Part shown: positions 46,455 through 56,500 of the stretch, one piece after another
How positions within the stretch are numbered: position 1 is the first letter of the stretch
How the letters are laid out: the number at the start of each line of letters is the position of its first letter
Assembly: GCF_003171675.1 (NCBI RefSeq)
Contig: NZ_QFZQ01000012.1
Location: 62,001 to 126,000 of the forward strand
Origin: Reichenbachiella versicolor
GTDB taxonomy: Bacteria > Bacteroidota > Bacteroidia > Cytophagales > Cyclobacteriaceae
Direction of reading: 5' to 3'
DNA length: 64,000 nucleotides
Notes under the pieces: generated by a model
What the model was told of the DNA's origin: nothing
The model's input: only the letters and a program-made list of their open reading frames with translations
Databases searched by the model: none
Translations under genes and position numbers: made by a program

Positions 46455-48059
46455 ATGAAGAAGTTTCGGATTTACTTCTTCTATTCAGTCTTAATATTTT
46501 ATGGTGGACTTGTTCACGCACAGAAAATTGACTCCATTTTTATTGATGAATCTATTTATCTCAGAATTGTCACCGACAGTACTAGTTTTTATAAGCAGAT
46601 AATTCTTAACAATGGAAAGGTTCAAGTCGATACTTTTCCAGCTACAGAGTATTTTGATACTTGGCGAAATGAACGTAAATGGAGTTCTTGTGCATATAAT
46701 CGATTCAAAAGAAATGCGGATTGCTTAACTGATTTGCTAGATAAAAAACTCAGACTCCCTTTTTATTACAGTGATGAGCCTAAACATCGAGATTTTATTT
46801 TTTTTGAAGAAGATCGAATGGCTTTGGTCAGGTACGGTTGGCAATGGAATAATACATCTAATTCAACTATTACAGTTAACCATATTAGCAATTATGCTTG
46901 GAAAGAATATCAAGTTGATGAGTTGACATTTGTAGCTATTTTCGAGGTTGATTCTCAAGACGGTCCATTGACGGAGATTAGGCCGACTCACTTCGTTTTT
47001 CCATTGGTTGACCAAGGTCAATATCTAGTCGCTCCAAAAAGTGTAAGAAGTTATGAAAAAGATTCGATCATGACTCCATCCCCTCATGATTTCACTACCG
47101 ACTCTTTGTTATTCTCACGTCAAACGATGGAAGATACTGATAGCATAAAAATTGATGGGAAATATGGGTTGTTTACTAGGTTCAAGCGAGAGATTATCCC
47201 AGCTATTTACGATTCTTTAAAGCTTGATGAGAAAATAGTTAGAGCCTACTCTTATGATACTATTTCATTGTTTGATTATCAAGGTCAATCTATTGCTCAT
47301 CAATTGAAAGTAGCTGTTCCCTGTGGTGATCAAATGCAAGTGATTGATAAAAAGAACGAAATGTATTTTATTGACTGGAAGGGAAATAGACAGAAATCTT
47401 GGTCTTTTAGTCGTCTCATCTGTGGATATACCCATAGATTATTACCTTATGATATAATGATTATTCCTCCGGTGGATAAGAAGGGAAATGGATATTACAA
47501 GTCGAATCAATACGCATTTGTTGAATTTGATTACTCTGATAATCTGGTTCGAGATCTATCGGATAGAAATCTAAAAATGTTACTTGATCCTGGACATTTT
47601 TACATTGATACAATTGAATACTATGGGTTTGACAATTTAGAGTTTAATGTCTGGAATTATGCAGATGATTGGGGAAGAACCAAGTTGGATATCTTTCATT
47701 TTGACACCGAGTTCTCAGACGCTAAGCTGATCAATAATCAGACAAGATATAATAGAAGTGATTTTGAAGTAGATGCTCTTGATCCATATTGGGTTATTGC
47801 TAAGCAAAAGGGGAAGTACGGAGTATTGCATGGTATGTTTGAAGATATTATTCTTCCTTTCGAATACAATAAGATTATTGGGCAAACTTCACTTTTGTTA
47901 CTGGAAAGAAAGGGTTTGAAGTGTTATTACCCGATCAGTAAAACACCACGATATAAAGTACTGGAACCTTTTAATCAGCATTTTGCTCGATTTAAATTGC
48001 CTGATGGTCGATGGGGATGGTTGGCCAAAAATGGAGAGGAATATTTTGATGTTGAGTGA
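46455..48059 (+). CDS. Secreted WG-repeat-like protein
   Basis: From the ATG at 46455 the 534-residue product starts with a signal peptide (MKKFRIYFFYSVLIFYGGLVHAQ); an upstream ATG at 46440 adds five residues. Several segments fit the WG beta-repeat: KIDGKYGLFTRFKREIIPAIYD (about 230), AKQKGKYGVLHGMFEDIILP (about 450) and LPDGRWGWLAKNGEEYF at the C-terminus. Repeats are few and spread, so the assignment is moderate. The protein should be periplasmic or on the outer surface. Its role is unknown. Confidence 0.7.
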   Translation: MKKFRIYFFYSVLIFYGGLVHAQKIDSIFIDESIYLRIVTDSTSFYKQIILNNGKVQVDTFPATEYFDTWRNERKWSSCAYNRFKRNADCLTDLLDKKLRLPFYYSDEPKHRDFIFFEEDRMALVRYGWQWNNTSNSTITVNHISNYAWKEYQVDELTFVAIFEVDSQDGPLTEIRPTHFVFPLVDQGQYLVAPKSVRSYEKDSIMTPSPHDFTTDSLLFSRQTMEDTDSIKIDGKYGLFTRFKREIIPAIYDSLKLDEKIVRAYSYDTISLFDYQGQSIAHQLKVAVPCGDQMQVIDKKNEMYFIDWKGNRQKSWSFSRLICGYTHRLLPYDIMIIPPVDKKGNGYYKSNQYAFVEFDYSDNLVRDLSDRNLKMLLDPGHFYIDTIEYYGFDNLEFNVWNYADDWGRTKLDIFHFDTEFSDAKLINNQTRYNRSDFEVDALDPYWVIAKQKGKYGVLHGMFEDIILPFEYNKIIGQTSLLLLERKGLKCYYPISKTPRYKVLEPFNQHFARFKLPDGRWGWLAKNGEEYFDVE

Positions 48060-48091
48060 CTTAAACAAAAGAGATTTTTATATTATTCATT

Positions 48092-49243
48092 ATGAACGAG
48101 TTCATTAAGAAGTTGAATGCAGATTTCAAAATAGAAATTCATGAATCATCTACTTACGATCATATTGGTAGTTTTTATATTGAAGATGAGCGCGGTTTAG
48201 TTACTGACTTACATTTATGTGATGTAAACCTCAAGAGTCTAGATACTCTGATCCCAATAGCAAGTTCTTTAACGCATCTATCTTTAGAAAACTGTAAAGT
48301 CAGTTCTATTGAGCAATTGGGAGTATTTGAAAATCTTATAGAATTGGAAATAGATAATAATCCAATCTCAAACTTCAAGGATTTAGAATTATTGAACAAC
48401 TTAAAAAAGCTAGTACTTGTTTGTTTGGATATTGATTCGACAATACACTTACCAGTGATTACCTCCTTAACTGATTTAAGTTTAGCCAGTAATTTTGGGT
48501 TTACTCGGATTGAAGGTTTAGAAAACCTTCCTCACTTAGAATATCTAGACTTGAGTGGAAATGATGATATTATTCTAGATAATATTCCGACAAATTACTC
48601 GGTTAAAACACTAAAGCTTGATACGTGTAAACTTGATAGAATTCAAGGTTTAGAAAAATTTAGAAACCTTGAATTCTTGAGCCTATACTGTAATTCAATA
48701 CAAAAGATCGAAGGCTTAGATAGCCTGACGAGCTTAAAAAAGCTCTCTCTGCACAATAATGAGATAAGAAAAATTGAAGGGTTGGAGAAGTTAGAATTGC
48801 TAGAGGAATTAGACCTTTCATATACAGAAGTTGAAAAGATAGAAGGCCTCGAAAAATTGCATCAATTGAAAGAACTGGGTCTTGCTGTTACCAATGTTAG
48901 AACCATCGAGGGACTAGATCATTTAAAAAACCTTAAAGTGTTAATGTTGGATGGAAATGGCCTATCGCAGGTCAACGAGCTACCACTACAAAACTTGAAG
49001 ATATTGTACTTATCAAAAAATCAGATTTGCGATATTCCATCAAATTGGATTAAGATGGAAGAGATTCATCTCAATGGAAATTGCATCAACGATGTAGATC
49101 CAAAATGGATGTCAAATATTGTTAATAAGTGCTATATCGATTTGACTCATAATCCTATCAAAAAAATAGAGGGCAAAATACCAGATCATATCACAGTGGA
49201 TTTTAATTCTCGATACGGAGGCGTACCCACTGTTCTACTGTAA
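48092..49243 (+). CDS. Leucine-rich repeat protein (SDS22-like), cytoplasmic
   Basis: A 383-residue protein made almost entirely of leucine-rich repeats of about 22 residues, with the consensus IEGLEKLxxLxxLxLxxNxI (for example LKKLSLHNNEIRKIEGLEKL and LEELDLSYTEVEKIEGLEKL). There is no signal peptide, so it is probably cytoplasmic, and the repeat type is closer to SDS22/internalin than to plant LRRs. The repeats would form a curved binding surface for a protein partner that is not evident here. Confidence 0.82.
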   Translation: MNEFIKKLNADFKIEIHESSTYDHIGSFYIEDERGLVTDLHLCDVNLKSLDTLIPIASSLTHLSLENCKVSSIEQLGVFENLIELEIDNNPISNFKDLELLNNLKKLVLVCLDIDSTIHLPVITSLTDLSLASNFGFTRIEGLENLPHLEYLDLSGNDDIILDNIPTNYSVKTLKLDTCKLDRIQGLEKFRNLEFLSLYCNSIQKIEGLDSLTSLKKLSLHNNEIRKIEGLEKLELLEELDLSYTEVEKIEGLEKLHQLKELGLAVTNVRTIEGLDHLKNLKVLMLDGNGLSQVNELPLQNLKILYLSKNQICDIPSNWIKMEEIHLNGNCINDVDPKWMSNIVNKCYIDLTHNPIKKIEGKIPDHITVDFNSRYGGVPTVLL

Positions 49244-49283
49244 GGAGCATAAGTGTTTCTTTCAGTCAGATGGAGTTTAACTA

Positions 49284-49314
49284 CGAATATTTATTGATAC
49301 TTAACGAATATTAA
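49284..49314. promoter_or_regulatory. Second CGAATAT direct repeat, candidate LytTR operator
   Basis: CGAATAT at 49284 and 49305, 21 bp apart, inside a 31-nt segment that matches 25 positions of the segment at 41747-41777 without gaps. It lies about 80 nt before the ATG at 49398 in the 154-nt gap after the LRR gene, upstream of a near -7 box (TTACTTTG at 49345). Same orientation relative to the downstream plus-strand gene as the first copy. Confidence 0.42.
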
Positions 49315-49397
49315 TTGACATACCGTAATACACTATTAGAACATTTACTTTGATGAGAGAGAATTCTGATAGGGTATCAGCTTTAAAGAAATCATAA

Positions 49398-50063
49398 ATG
49401 AATAAGGAAAAATTATCTGCATTGGCTCAAACGCCAAGAGACATACCAAAGGAGAAAGCAAAAGAGTTTTTAAAGAACGATGGAGAATTAGGCAAATGGC
49501 TAGTTATTGTCCTGTTGGGAGGTATCGTATTGAGTTTCATTTCATTACTTCTTTTTTTCTTTTTGCCAGTACCAATTTGGGTATGTATAGTATTTGGATC
49601 TCTTGCGCTTCTAGCCTACTTAGTGATGGAAAAACTATCACCTTCTGTTGGTCAACTGAACGAATACCCACTGGCGGTGGGATATGTACTCATGGCTAAT
49701 AATGCACTTTATAATAAAGATGCGGAAACGCAGGCTGGATCTATGATGATATTCACTAATGATGAACAGTATCGATTGGATGAGAAGTGGGTTAGTGAAT
49801 TAGGAGAGCAAATAAGGAATATGGAGATAGAGGGCTTAGACTTTTTGTATGAAATGATGGATGACTTTGGAAGTGGAAGTTCGTTTTTCTCTATAGATAT
49901 ACCCAGTGTATTGACCGGTAATGTTAAGATCTACTGTAGTTACGTGATTCTAGATAGTGATTACTTACCCAATAGGGTGATTCCTGAAAATAGAATTATT
50001 CCTTGTTTTATAGATGAAAACAATAGAGGCATGGCTGTGCCGGCAAGCTTTTATATGAATTAA
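49398..50063 (+). CDS. Hypothetical membrane protein
   Basis: A 221-residue protein with two adjacent hydrophobic helices (about 34-55 and 58-76) and a long acidic C-terminal domain (LDEKWVSELGEQIRNMEIEGLD, MMDDFGSGSSFFSIDIPSV). The N-terminus LSALAQTPRDIPKEKAKEFLKND is helical and cytoplasmic. I do not recognise the family. It starts a group of four genes (49.4-52 kb) behind the CGAATAT direct repeat and ends 3 nt before the next gene. Confidence 0.65.
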   Translation: MNKEKLSALAQTPRDIPKEKAKEFLKNDGELGKWLVIVLLGGIVLSFISLLLFFFLPVPIWVCIVFGSLALLAYLVMEKLSPSVGQLNEYPLAVGYVLMANNALYNKDAETQAGSMMIFTNDEQYRLDEKWVSELGEQIRNMEIEGLDFLYEMMDDFGSGSSFFSIDIPSVLTGNVKIYCSYVILDSDYLPNRVIPENRIIPCFIDENNRGMAVPASFYMN

Positions 50064-50066
50064 TTC

Positions 50067-50819
50067 ATGGATATGTCTATCAAATTAATAAAACAGTTGC
50101 CATTCATCATAGCCCTACTAATAATAGGGCTTAATCTTCGTGCGCAGCAAAAAAGCCAATTGGATAAAGTCTTGGCACAGCTTGCGTTAGATGAGTCAAA
50201 ATGTCGTATGGATTTGGCAGTTACGAAAGTAAAACCAAATGACCCGACTGAGACCATTGCTGTTATCCTTGAAACTACGGAGGATAGTCAAGAAGAAGGC
50301 TTGACTTATTTCAACTGTCATGTGGTAGTAATTGATACGGAAACAGCTGAAATCAAGTACAGTTATTTTGAAGATGCTAGCACTCATGAGTGGGTTTCTG
50401 ATGCTGTAGAATTAAGAAAAATCACCATAGATACAGCTCCTTATATGGTAGCTAATGATAATAGAGCTTTTGGAATCAGAGTATTCTATTATGGAAGTTC
50501 ACAGGTCAACCCTTACAGTCAGAAAACAATTACACTATTTGTGAAGGATCAATCTTCTTTACGCCCTGTATTGAAACAATTTCCAGTAGAAGAATATGGA
50601 GGAGAATGGGATGGATATTGTGAAGGAGAGTTTGTGTCAGAAAAGAAGATACTGATCATGTCGAGTCATAAGACTAATGATTTTTACGACATCATTGCTA
50701 AGAATACTATAACAGCCTCCAAGATGATTACCGATGGCAGTGGAGATTGTGATACCAAACCAATGACCACGACAAAAAAAACGAAGGTATTGGTTTTTAA
50801 AGACGGTTTATATCAATGA
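50067..50819 (+). CDS. Hypothetical exported protein, paralogue of the next gene
   Basis: A 250-residue protein with a signal peptide (LPFIIALLIIGLNLRAQ). It is clearly paralogous to the product at 50841: both share the order DAVEL ... IDTAPYM ... RAFGIR ... NPYS ... LTLFVKD or TLFVKD ... L.PVL/RIL, then a G-E-[WY]-D-G-x-C segment, LIMS and a late GDC motif. Conserved cysteines suggest disulfides in the periplasm. The pair resembles a widespread periplasmic family of unknown function with this GEWDGxC motif; I am not certain of that link. Confidence 0.7.
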   Translation: MDMSIKLIKQLPFIIALLIIGLNLRAQQKSQLDKVLAQLALDESKCRMDLAVTKVKPNDPTETIAVILETTEDSQEEGLTYFNCHVVVIDTETAEIKYSYFEDASTHEWVSDAVELRKITIDTAPYMVANDNRAFGIRVFYYGSSQVNPYSQKTITLFVKDQSSLRPVLKQFPVEEYGGEWDGYCEGEFVSEKKILIMSSHKTNDFYDIIAKNTITASKMITDGSGDCDTKPMTTTKKTKVLVFKDGLYQ

Positions 50820-50840
50820 GTTCCATTAACTACGCATATC

Positions 50841-51578
50841 ATGCGAATTCAAAGTAAAAACAATGGACTCATATTGGTTCTGTTTTTAATTATATTCAGT
50901 GCGCATGCTCAAAATGAACAAATTGATCAGGTACTGCTACAGCTTGATATACCACTATCTAGATGTAAGGAAGAATTGGTTGCTATCAAGAAAACCCCTA
51001 ACCATCCAGATGAAACCATAATGGTTATCCCAGAAATAATTAGTGTAGATGAATATCATTATGAGTTAAGTGGTCATGTAGTTATAGTTGACACCGAGAC
51101 TTCAAAAATTAAGTATCGTAACGTAGAAAGTGATATTACCTATACATGGGATTCGGATGCTGTAGAACTAAATAGTATCTCAATTGATACTGCACCTTAT
51201 ATGATTACTAATGAGGTAAGAGCATTTGGGATAAGACTGGGGTATTATGCACATTCAAGAGCTAATCCTTATAGTAAGCAGACATTAACGCTGTTTGTGA
51301 AAGATAAGGAATCATCCCTGAGGCGGATATTGAATGAGTTGCTTATTTCAGAGAGCGAAGGAGAATATGATGGGAGATGTGCTAGTAGATACTCAGATAC
51401 ATCCAAGATTCTGATCATGTCTGAAAATACAACGAATGGGTACAACGATATTATATCTCAAAGTACTAAAGTAGACTCTAAGACATACGAGACGCAAACT
51501 GGAGATTGTGAAGAAAAAACTATTTCCAAAACCAAAGACAAACAAGTGCTGAAGTATGAACATGGACACTATCATTAG
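50841..51578 (+). CDS. Hypothetical exported protein, paralogue of the previous gene
   Basis: A 245-residue protein with a signal peptide ending SAHAQ. It shares with the previous product the blocks HVVIVDTET, SDAVEL, IDTAPYM, RAFGIR, NPYS, LTLFVKD, GEYDGRC and GDCEEK, so the two arose by tandem duplication and have since diverged strongly. The intergenic distance is 21 nt. Function unknown; location probably periplasmic. Confidence 0.7.
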   Translation: MRIQSKNNGLILVLFLIIFSAHAQNEQIDQVLLQLDIPLSRCKEELVAIKKTPNHPDETIMVIPEIISVDEYHYELSGHVVIVDTETSKIKYRNVESDITYTWDSDAVELNSISIDTAPYMITNEVRAFGIRLGYYAHSRANPYSKQTLTLFVKDKESSLRRILNELLISESEGEYDGRCASRYSDTSKILIMSENTTNGYNDIISQSTKVDSKTYETQTGDCEEKTISKTKDKQVLKYEHGHYH

Positions 51579-51629
51579 AATAAATATGATTCTTGGTTTA
51601 TCAAAAGCCGTAAGAAAGACAACTAGAGT

Positions 51630-51974
51630 ATGAGGATTGTTAAACACATTTCGACTTATATCGCATGTCTGATCATTGGTACTGCCAGCTTTTATGGTTA
51701 CATGTTTATGCTTTTTGGGCACGAATTGACTGCTCCAGAAAGCGTCTTCATGAAAATAATGAAACTTATTTATGACATTGGTTTAATGTATATCGCCCCT
51801 GCTGCTGGAGGTATTATGACATTAGTGTACGGTACTTTAGATATATTCTATTTGACTAAAAGAGTCAGGAATAGCAACCGGCCGTTTTTAATTCGTTTTC
51901 TAGCTATCTTCATAATTGCATTCAGTTTTGTATTACTTCATTACTTGCTTGAAGTTGTATTTGATGTGATCTAA
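51630..51974 (+). CDS. Hypothetical multi-pass membrane protein
   Basis: A 114-residue protein with three hydrophobic segments: about 7-27 (YIACLIIGTASFYGYMFMLFG), 46-70 (IGLMYIAPAAGGIMTLVYGTL) and 88-110. No known family is recognised. It is the last gene of the plus-strand cluster, followed by a terminator shared with gltD. Confidence 0.6.
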   Translation: MRIVKHISTYIACLIIGTASFYGYMFMLFGHELTAPESVFMKIMKLIYDIGLMYIAPAAGGIMTLVYGTLDIFYLTKRVRNSNRPFLIRFLAIFIIAFSFVLLHYLLEVVFDVI

Positions 51975-52040
51975 TGCGAGCTTAATATGTTAAGTATGGA
52001 AAATACTTTTCTTAGTAATTGCCAACCCCTGAAATGAAAA

Positions 52041-52069
52041 AACCCTTTGATGAAAATCACCAAAGGGTT
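52041..52069. terminator. Terminator between the cluster and gltD
   Basis: AACCCTTTG and CAAAGGGTT form a perfect 9-bp stem around a loop in which TGA and TCA can also pair. It is preceded by an A-run (ending at 52040), so it serves best for the minus-strand gltBD transcript but may act for both directions. Confidence 0.65.
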
Positions 52070-52093
52070 CTTAATATCAATAACCTAGCTCTA

Positions 52094-53506
52094 CTATAGA
52101 GTCTTCAAATACTTATTTACTGAGTAGGCAGCTTTTCTGCCTTCACTGATAGCCCATACTACAAGAGATTGACCTCTACGACAGTCTCCCGCTGCAAAGA
52201 TGTTCTCCTTACTAGTCTGGTACATATTGTCTTTCACATTTGATCTATCAGTAGTCTCTACACCAAGTTGCTCAAGAATTCCTTGTTCTGGTCCTAAGAA
52301 ACCAATTGCTAGATAAGCTCTTTCGCAAGGCACAACTCTTTCCGAACCTTCGATTTCATTGAATTGGAATTTAGACTTATCTGTCCATTCCACATCAACC
52401 AATCTCAATCCCGTTAGCTTACCGTTTTCACCGATGAATTCTTTTGTCAAGATTGACCAGCTTCTTTCAACACCTTCTTTTTGAGAAGTAGATGTTCTCA
52501 AAATCATTGGCCATTCTGGCCAAGGGTTGGTAGTCTCTCTAGATTCGGATGGCTTATCTAAAAGTTCTATTTGAGTGATGCTTTTAGCGCCATGTCTATT
52601 AGAAGTACCGACGCAGTCAGATCCAGTATCACCACCTCCGATTACAACCACATTGCATCCACCAGCGTGTAACTCAGCAGGAACTTCGTCAGCCTCGCCT
52701 TGTACTACACTAGAGTTGGCCTTAAGGAACTTCATAGCTGGATATATACCTTCTAATTCTCTACCAGGAATTGGAAGATCTCTAGCCTTAGTAGCTCCAG
52801 TAGTCAATACAAGAGCATCGAATTTATCTTCAAGCTCGGTAGCTTGAATGTCTTTTCCAATCTCTACTCCTAGTTCAAACTTTATACCAGACTCTTTCAT
52901 TTGGTCGATTCTTCTTTGAACAACTTTTTTGTCCAATTTGAAATCAGGAATACCAAATCTTAAAAGTCCACCAGCTTGTACATCTCTTTCGTAAACAGTC
53001 ACATCGTGACCTTGTTTACAAAGTTGATCTGCTACAGCCAATCCGGCAGGTCCAGAACCAACTACAGCTACAGTTTTGCCTGTTTTGACTTTGATATCAT
53101 GAGGCTGTTCCCAACCCTCAGCCCAAGCAGTCTCAGCAATAGTTTTTTCAACATGCTCGATTGATACTGGGTCATTATTGATCCCTAATACACAAGAACC
53201 TTCGCAAGGTGCAGGACAAATTCTGCCTGTGAACTCTGGGAAGTTGTTTGTACTTTTTAGAATTCCCCAAGCTTCTTTGAACTCACCTCTATATACAGCG
53301 TCGTTGAAATCAGGAATTTTATTCCCTAATGGACAACCACTGTGGCAGAAAGGTATACCACAATCCATACATCTAGCAGCTTGCTCATTGGTCTCTTTTT
53401 CAGAGACTGGCTTTACAAACTCTTCGTAATGCTTAACTCTGTCAGCTACTTCTTCATACTGCAGCTGATGTCTTTCGTACGTTAAAAATCCGTCTACCTG
53501 ACCCAT
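52094..53506 (-). CDS. gltD: Glutamate synthase (NADPH) small subunit
   Basis: A 470-residue GltD, which oxidises NAD(P)H through FAD and passes electrons via two [4Fe-4S] clusters to GltB. The N-terminal cysteines CMDCGIPFCHSGCP (about 41) and GRICPAPCEGSC (about 93) bind the clusters; VGSGPAGLAVADQL (about 149) is the FAD Rossmann loop and VVIGGGDTGSDCVG (about 286) the NAD(P)H loop. It starts 2 nt after gltB ends, so the two are one operon, with gltB first. Confidence 0.96.
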   Translation of the reverse strand: MGQVDGFLTYERHQLQYEEVADRVKHYEEFVKPVSEKETNEQAARCMDCGIPFCHSGCPLGNKIPDFNDAVYRGEFKEAWGILKSTNNFPEFTGRICPAPCEGSCVLGINNDPVSIEHVEKTIAETAWAEGWEQPHDIKVKTGKTVAVVGSGPAGLAVADQLCKQGHDVTVYERDVQAGGLLRFGIPDFKLDKKVVQRRIDQMKESGIKFELGVEIGKDIQATELEDKFDALVLTTGATKARDLPIPGRELEGIYPAMKFLKANSSVVQGEADEVPAELHAGGCNVVVIGGGDTGSDCVGTSNRHGAKSITQIELLDKPSESRETTNPWPEWPMILRTSTSQKEGVERSWSILTKEFIGENGKLTGLRLVDVEWTDKSKFQFNEIEGSERVVPCERAYLAIGFLGPEQGILEQLGVETTDRSNVKDNMYQTSKENIFAAGDCRRGQSLVVWAISEGRKAAYSVNKYLKTL

Positions 53507-53508
53507 GA

Positions 53509-56500
53509 TTATGCTACTTTTTCTTCTTGTTTCTTTTTCATTTGAGCGAGTACATTTTTGTACTCCGATGGAATTACTTTGATGAACTTAGATTTTTCAG
53601 TCTCCCAGTCCTCCAATAGTCTCAGCGCTACTGCACTATCTGTGAATCTGTGGTGATTGTTGATCATGTTATGTACATAATCAGCATCTTCACCTACTAG
53701 GTCTTCAAACTCAACCAATTCCATGTTACACTTCGACTTGAATTCATTTTCTTCGTCGTATATGTAAGCGATACCTCCACTCATACCTGCAGCGAAGTTT
53801 TTACCAGTATTTCCAAGTACGATTACTCGTCCACCAGTCATATACTCACATCCGTGATCACCGACACCTTCAGTCACAGCTTCACATCCGGAGTTTCTTA
53901 CAGCGAAACGTTCTCCAGCGTTACCATTTACATAAAGTTCTCCGCTAGTGGCACCATATAGACAAACATTTCCAACTTCTATGTTGTCTTCAGCTGCGAA
54001 GTCAGAACTCTTATGAGGGTAAGCGATGATACGTCCACCAGACATTCCTTTACCAACGTAGTCATTGGCTTCACCTTCTAATTCGAAAGTAATACCTTTC
54101 GCTAGGAAAGCTCCGAAAGACTGTCCCGCAGAGCCTGTGAATTTAATCTTTAATGTATCTTGATCACACCCTTTAGCACCGTGAGATCTAGCCCATGCTC
54201 CTGAAAGCATAGCACCTGTAGATCTATTTTGAGAGTCGATGCCAAATTCTGCCTTTGTTTTTTCACCTTTTTCGATTGCTGGCTTAGCAGCTTCGATCAG
54301 CTGTCTATCTAAAACAGCCTCTAAGTGGTGATCCTGATCTTGAGTCTTACATGACAATCCATCCTCTGGAGAGTGGAATGGATTTTGAAGTAACGCATCT
54401 AAGTCGATGTTTCCAGCATGCTCTGCTGCTAAACCTCTGTCGAACTCAAGCAAGTCAGTTCTACCAATTAATTCACCGATAGTCTTCACTCCTAATTCAG
54501 CCATGATTTCTCTTAGGCCAGTGGCTAAGAATGTGAAGAAGTTCACAATGTGATCAGGGTGACCTGAGAACAATTGTCTCAATTTAGGGTTTTGAGTTGC
54601 TACACCTACTGGGCAAGTGTTCAAGTGACACTTTCTCATCATGATACAGCCTTCGACTACCAGTACTGCAGTAGAAATACCCCATTCTTCAGCACCAAGG
54701 ATAGCAGCGATGGCAAGGTCTCTTGCAGTTCTCAATTGACCATCAGTCTGAAGTTTTACCATTTTTCTCAGGCCATTTTTCTCAAGAGTTTGGTGAGCTT
54801 CTGCCAAACCAATCTCCCATGGAATACCAGCATGGTGAATTGAGCTAATTGGAGATGCACCAGTACCACCATCGTGTCCAGCGATCAAGATATTGTCAGC
54901 TTTAGCCTTAGCAACACCTGCTGCGATTGTACCTACACCAGCCTCAGATACCAACTTCACATTGATGTCTGCTTGCTCATTTGTGTTTTTCAAGTCGTAG
55001 ATCAACTGTGCTAAATCCTCAATCGAATAAATATCATGATGAGGAGGAGGAGAAATCAATGATACGCCTGGTGTACTGTGTCTGATTCTACCAATTTGTT
55101 CATCTACTTTTTTACCAGGAAGCTGTCCGCCTTCTCCAGGCTTAGCTCCCTGAGCTACTTTAATCTGAATTTCGTCAGCATTCACTAAATAATGGGCAGT
55201 AACACCGAATCTACCAGATGCTACTTGTTTGATGGCAGATCTATCTAACGTTCCGTCCTCGTTAGGAATGAAGCGTTTAGCATCCTCTCCACCTTCTCCG
55301 GAGTTAGATTTAGCTCCGATTCTGTTCATTGCTTTAGCGATCGTTGTATGTGCTTCTTCAGAGATCGATCCGAAAGACATTGCTCCGGTAGCAAATCTTG
55401 GAAGTATATTTTCTATAGGTTCTACTTCGTTAATACTAATTGGGTTCAAGCTTTTGAATTTGAACATACTTCTCAAAGTAATGTTCTTTTTCGCTTGATC
55501 ATCTACCGCCTTTTGATAAGTCTTGAACAGTTCGTAATCGTTCAATCTAGTTGACTTTTGCAGTGCATGAATTACTTGAGGAGTAAAAAGGTGAGGAACA
55601 CCGTCTCTTTTCCATTGGTATAATCCCCCAGTTGGAATATCCTGCTTTTCATTGACTGCAGAGAATGCAGTCATGTGATCTTCTAGAATTTCTTTTTCTA
55701 GTTGATCGAAGCCTTTACCACCAATTCTAGAAGGAGTTCCTTTGAAACACATATCTGAAACATCATGGTCTAACCCAAGAATTTCAAAGATCTGAGCAGA
55801 TTCATAAGACTGAATCGTAGAGATACCCATTTTAGACAAGATTTTTCTCAATCCGTATCCTACAGATTTCTTATATGATTCAAATAACTTGTTTCCGTCA
55901 TTTTCTCCAATTTTAGCACCTTCAGCTAAAATGGTTTCAATAGCCATATAAGGATATATAGCTGTAGCTCCAAAACCTACTAATGTAGCGAAGTGATGTG
56001 TTTCAATAATGTCACCCCCATCGATTACCAAACTAGCTTTAGCTCTCAATTTGTTTTTCAGCAATGAGTGGTGAACTGCTCCAGTTGCCAACAATGAAGG
56101 AATTCTTACTTTGAATTTCTTCACATCTCTGTTAGAGATAATAATAATGTTAGCTCCTTTGTCAATTTCACTGGCAACTTTTTTAGAAAGATCCTTCAAT
56201 GCTTCTTTTAAATTCATCTTAGATGAATCGTAAGTAGCATCTACCGTTGCTGATTTAAAACCTTTGATACGGATGGACTTGATGAATTCGAACTCCTCCT
56301 TACTCAACATCGGGGAATCGATTCTCAATTTGTGTGCATGCTCAGGCTTAAGATCTAGTGGATTATGATCTTCTCCAAGATAGTTGACCAAAGACATTAC
56401 GGCTTTTTCTCTAATTGGGTCAATCGCAGGGTTAGAAACCTGAGCGAAAAGCTGCTTTACATACTGAGAGATATGTGCATTTCCATCTCTGAATACGGCA

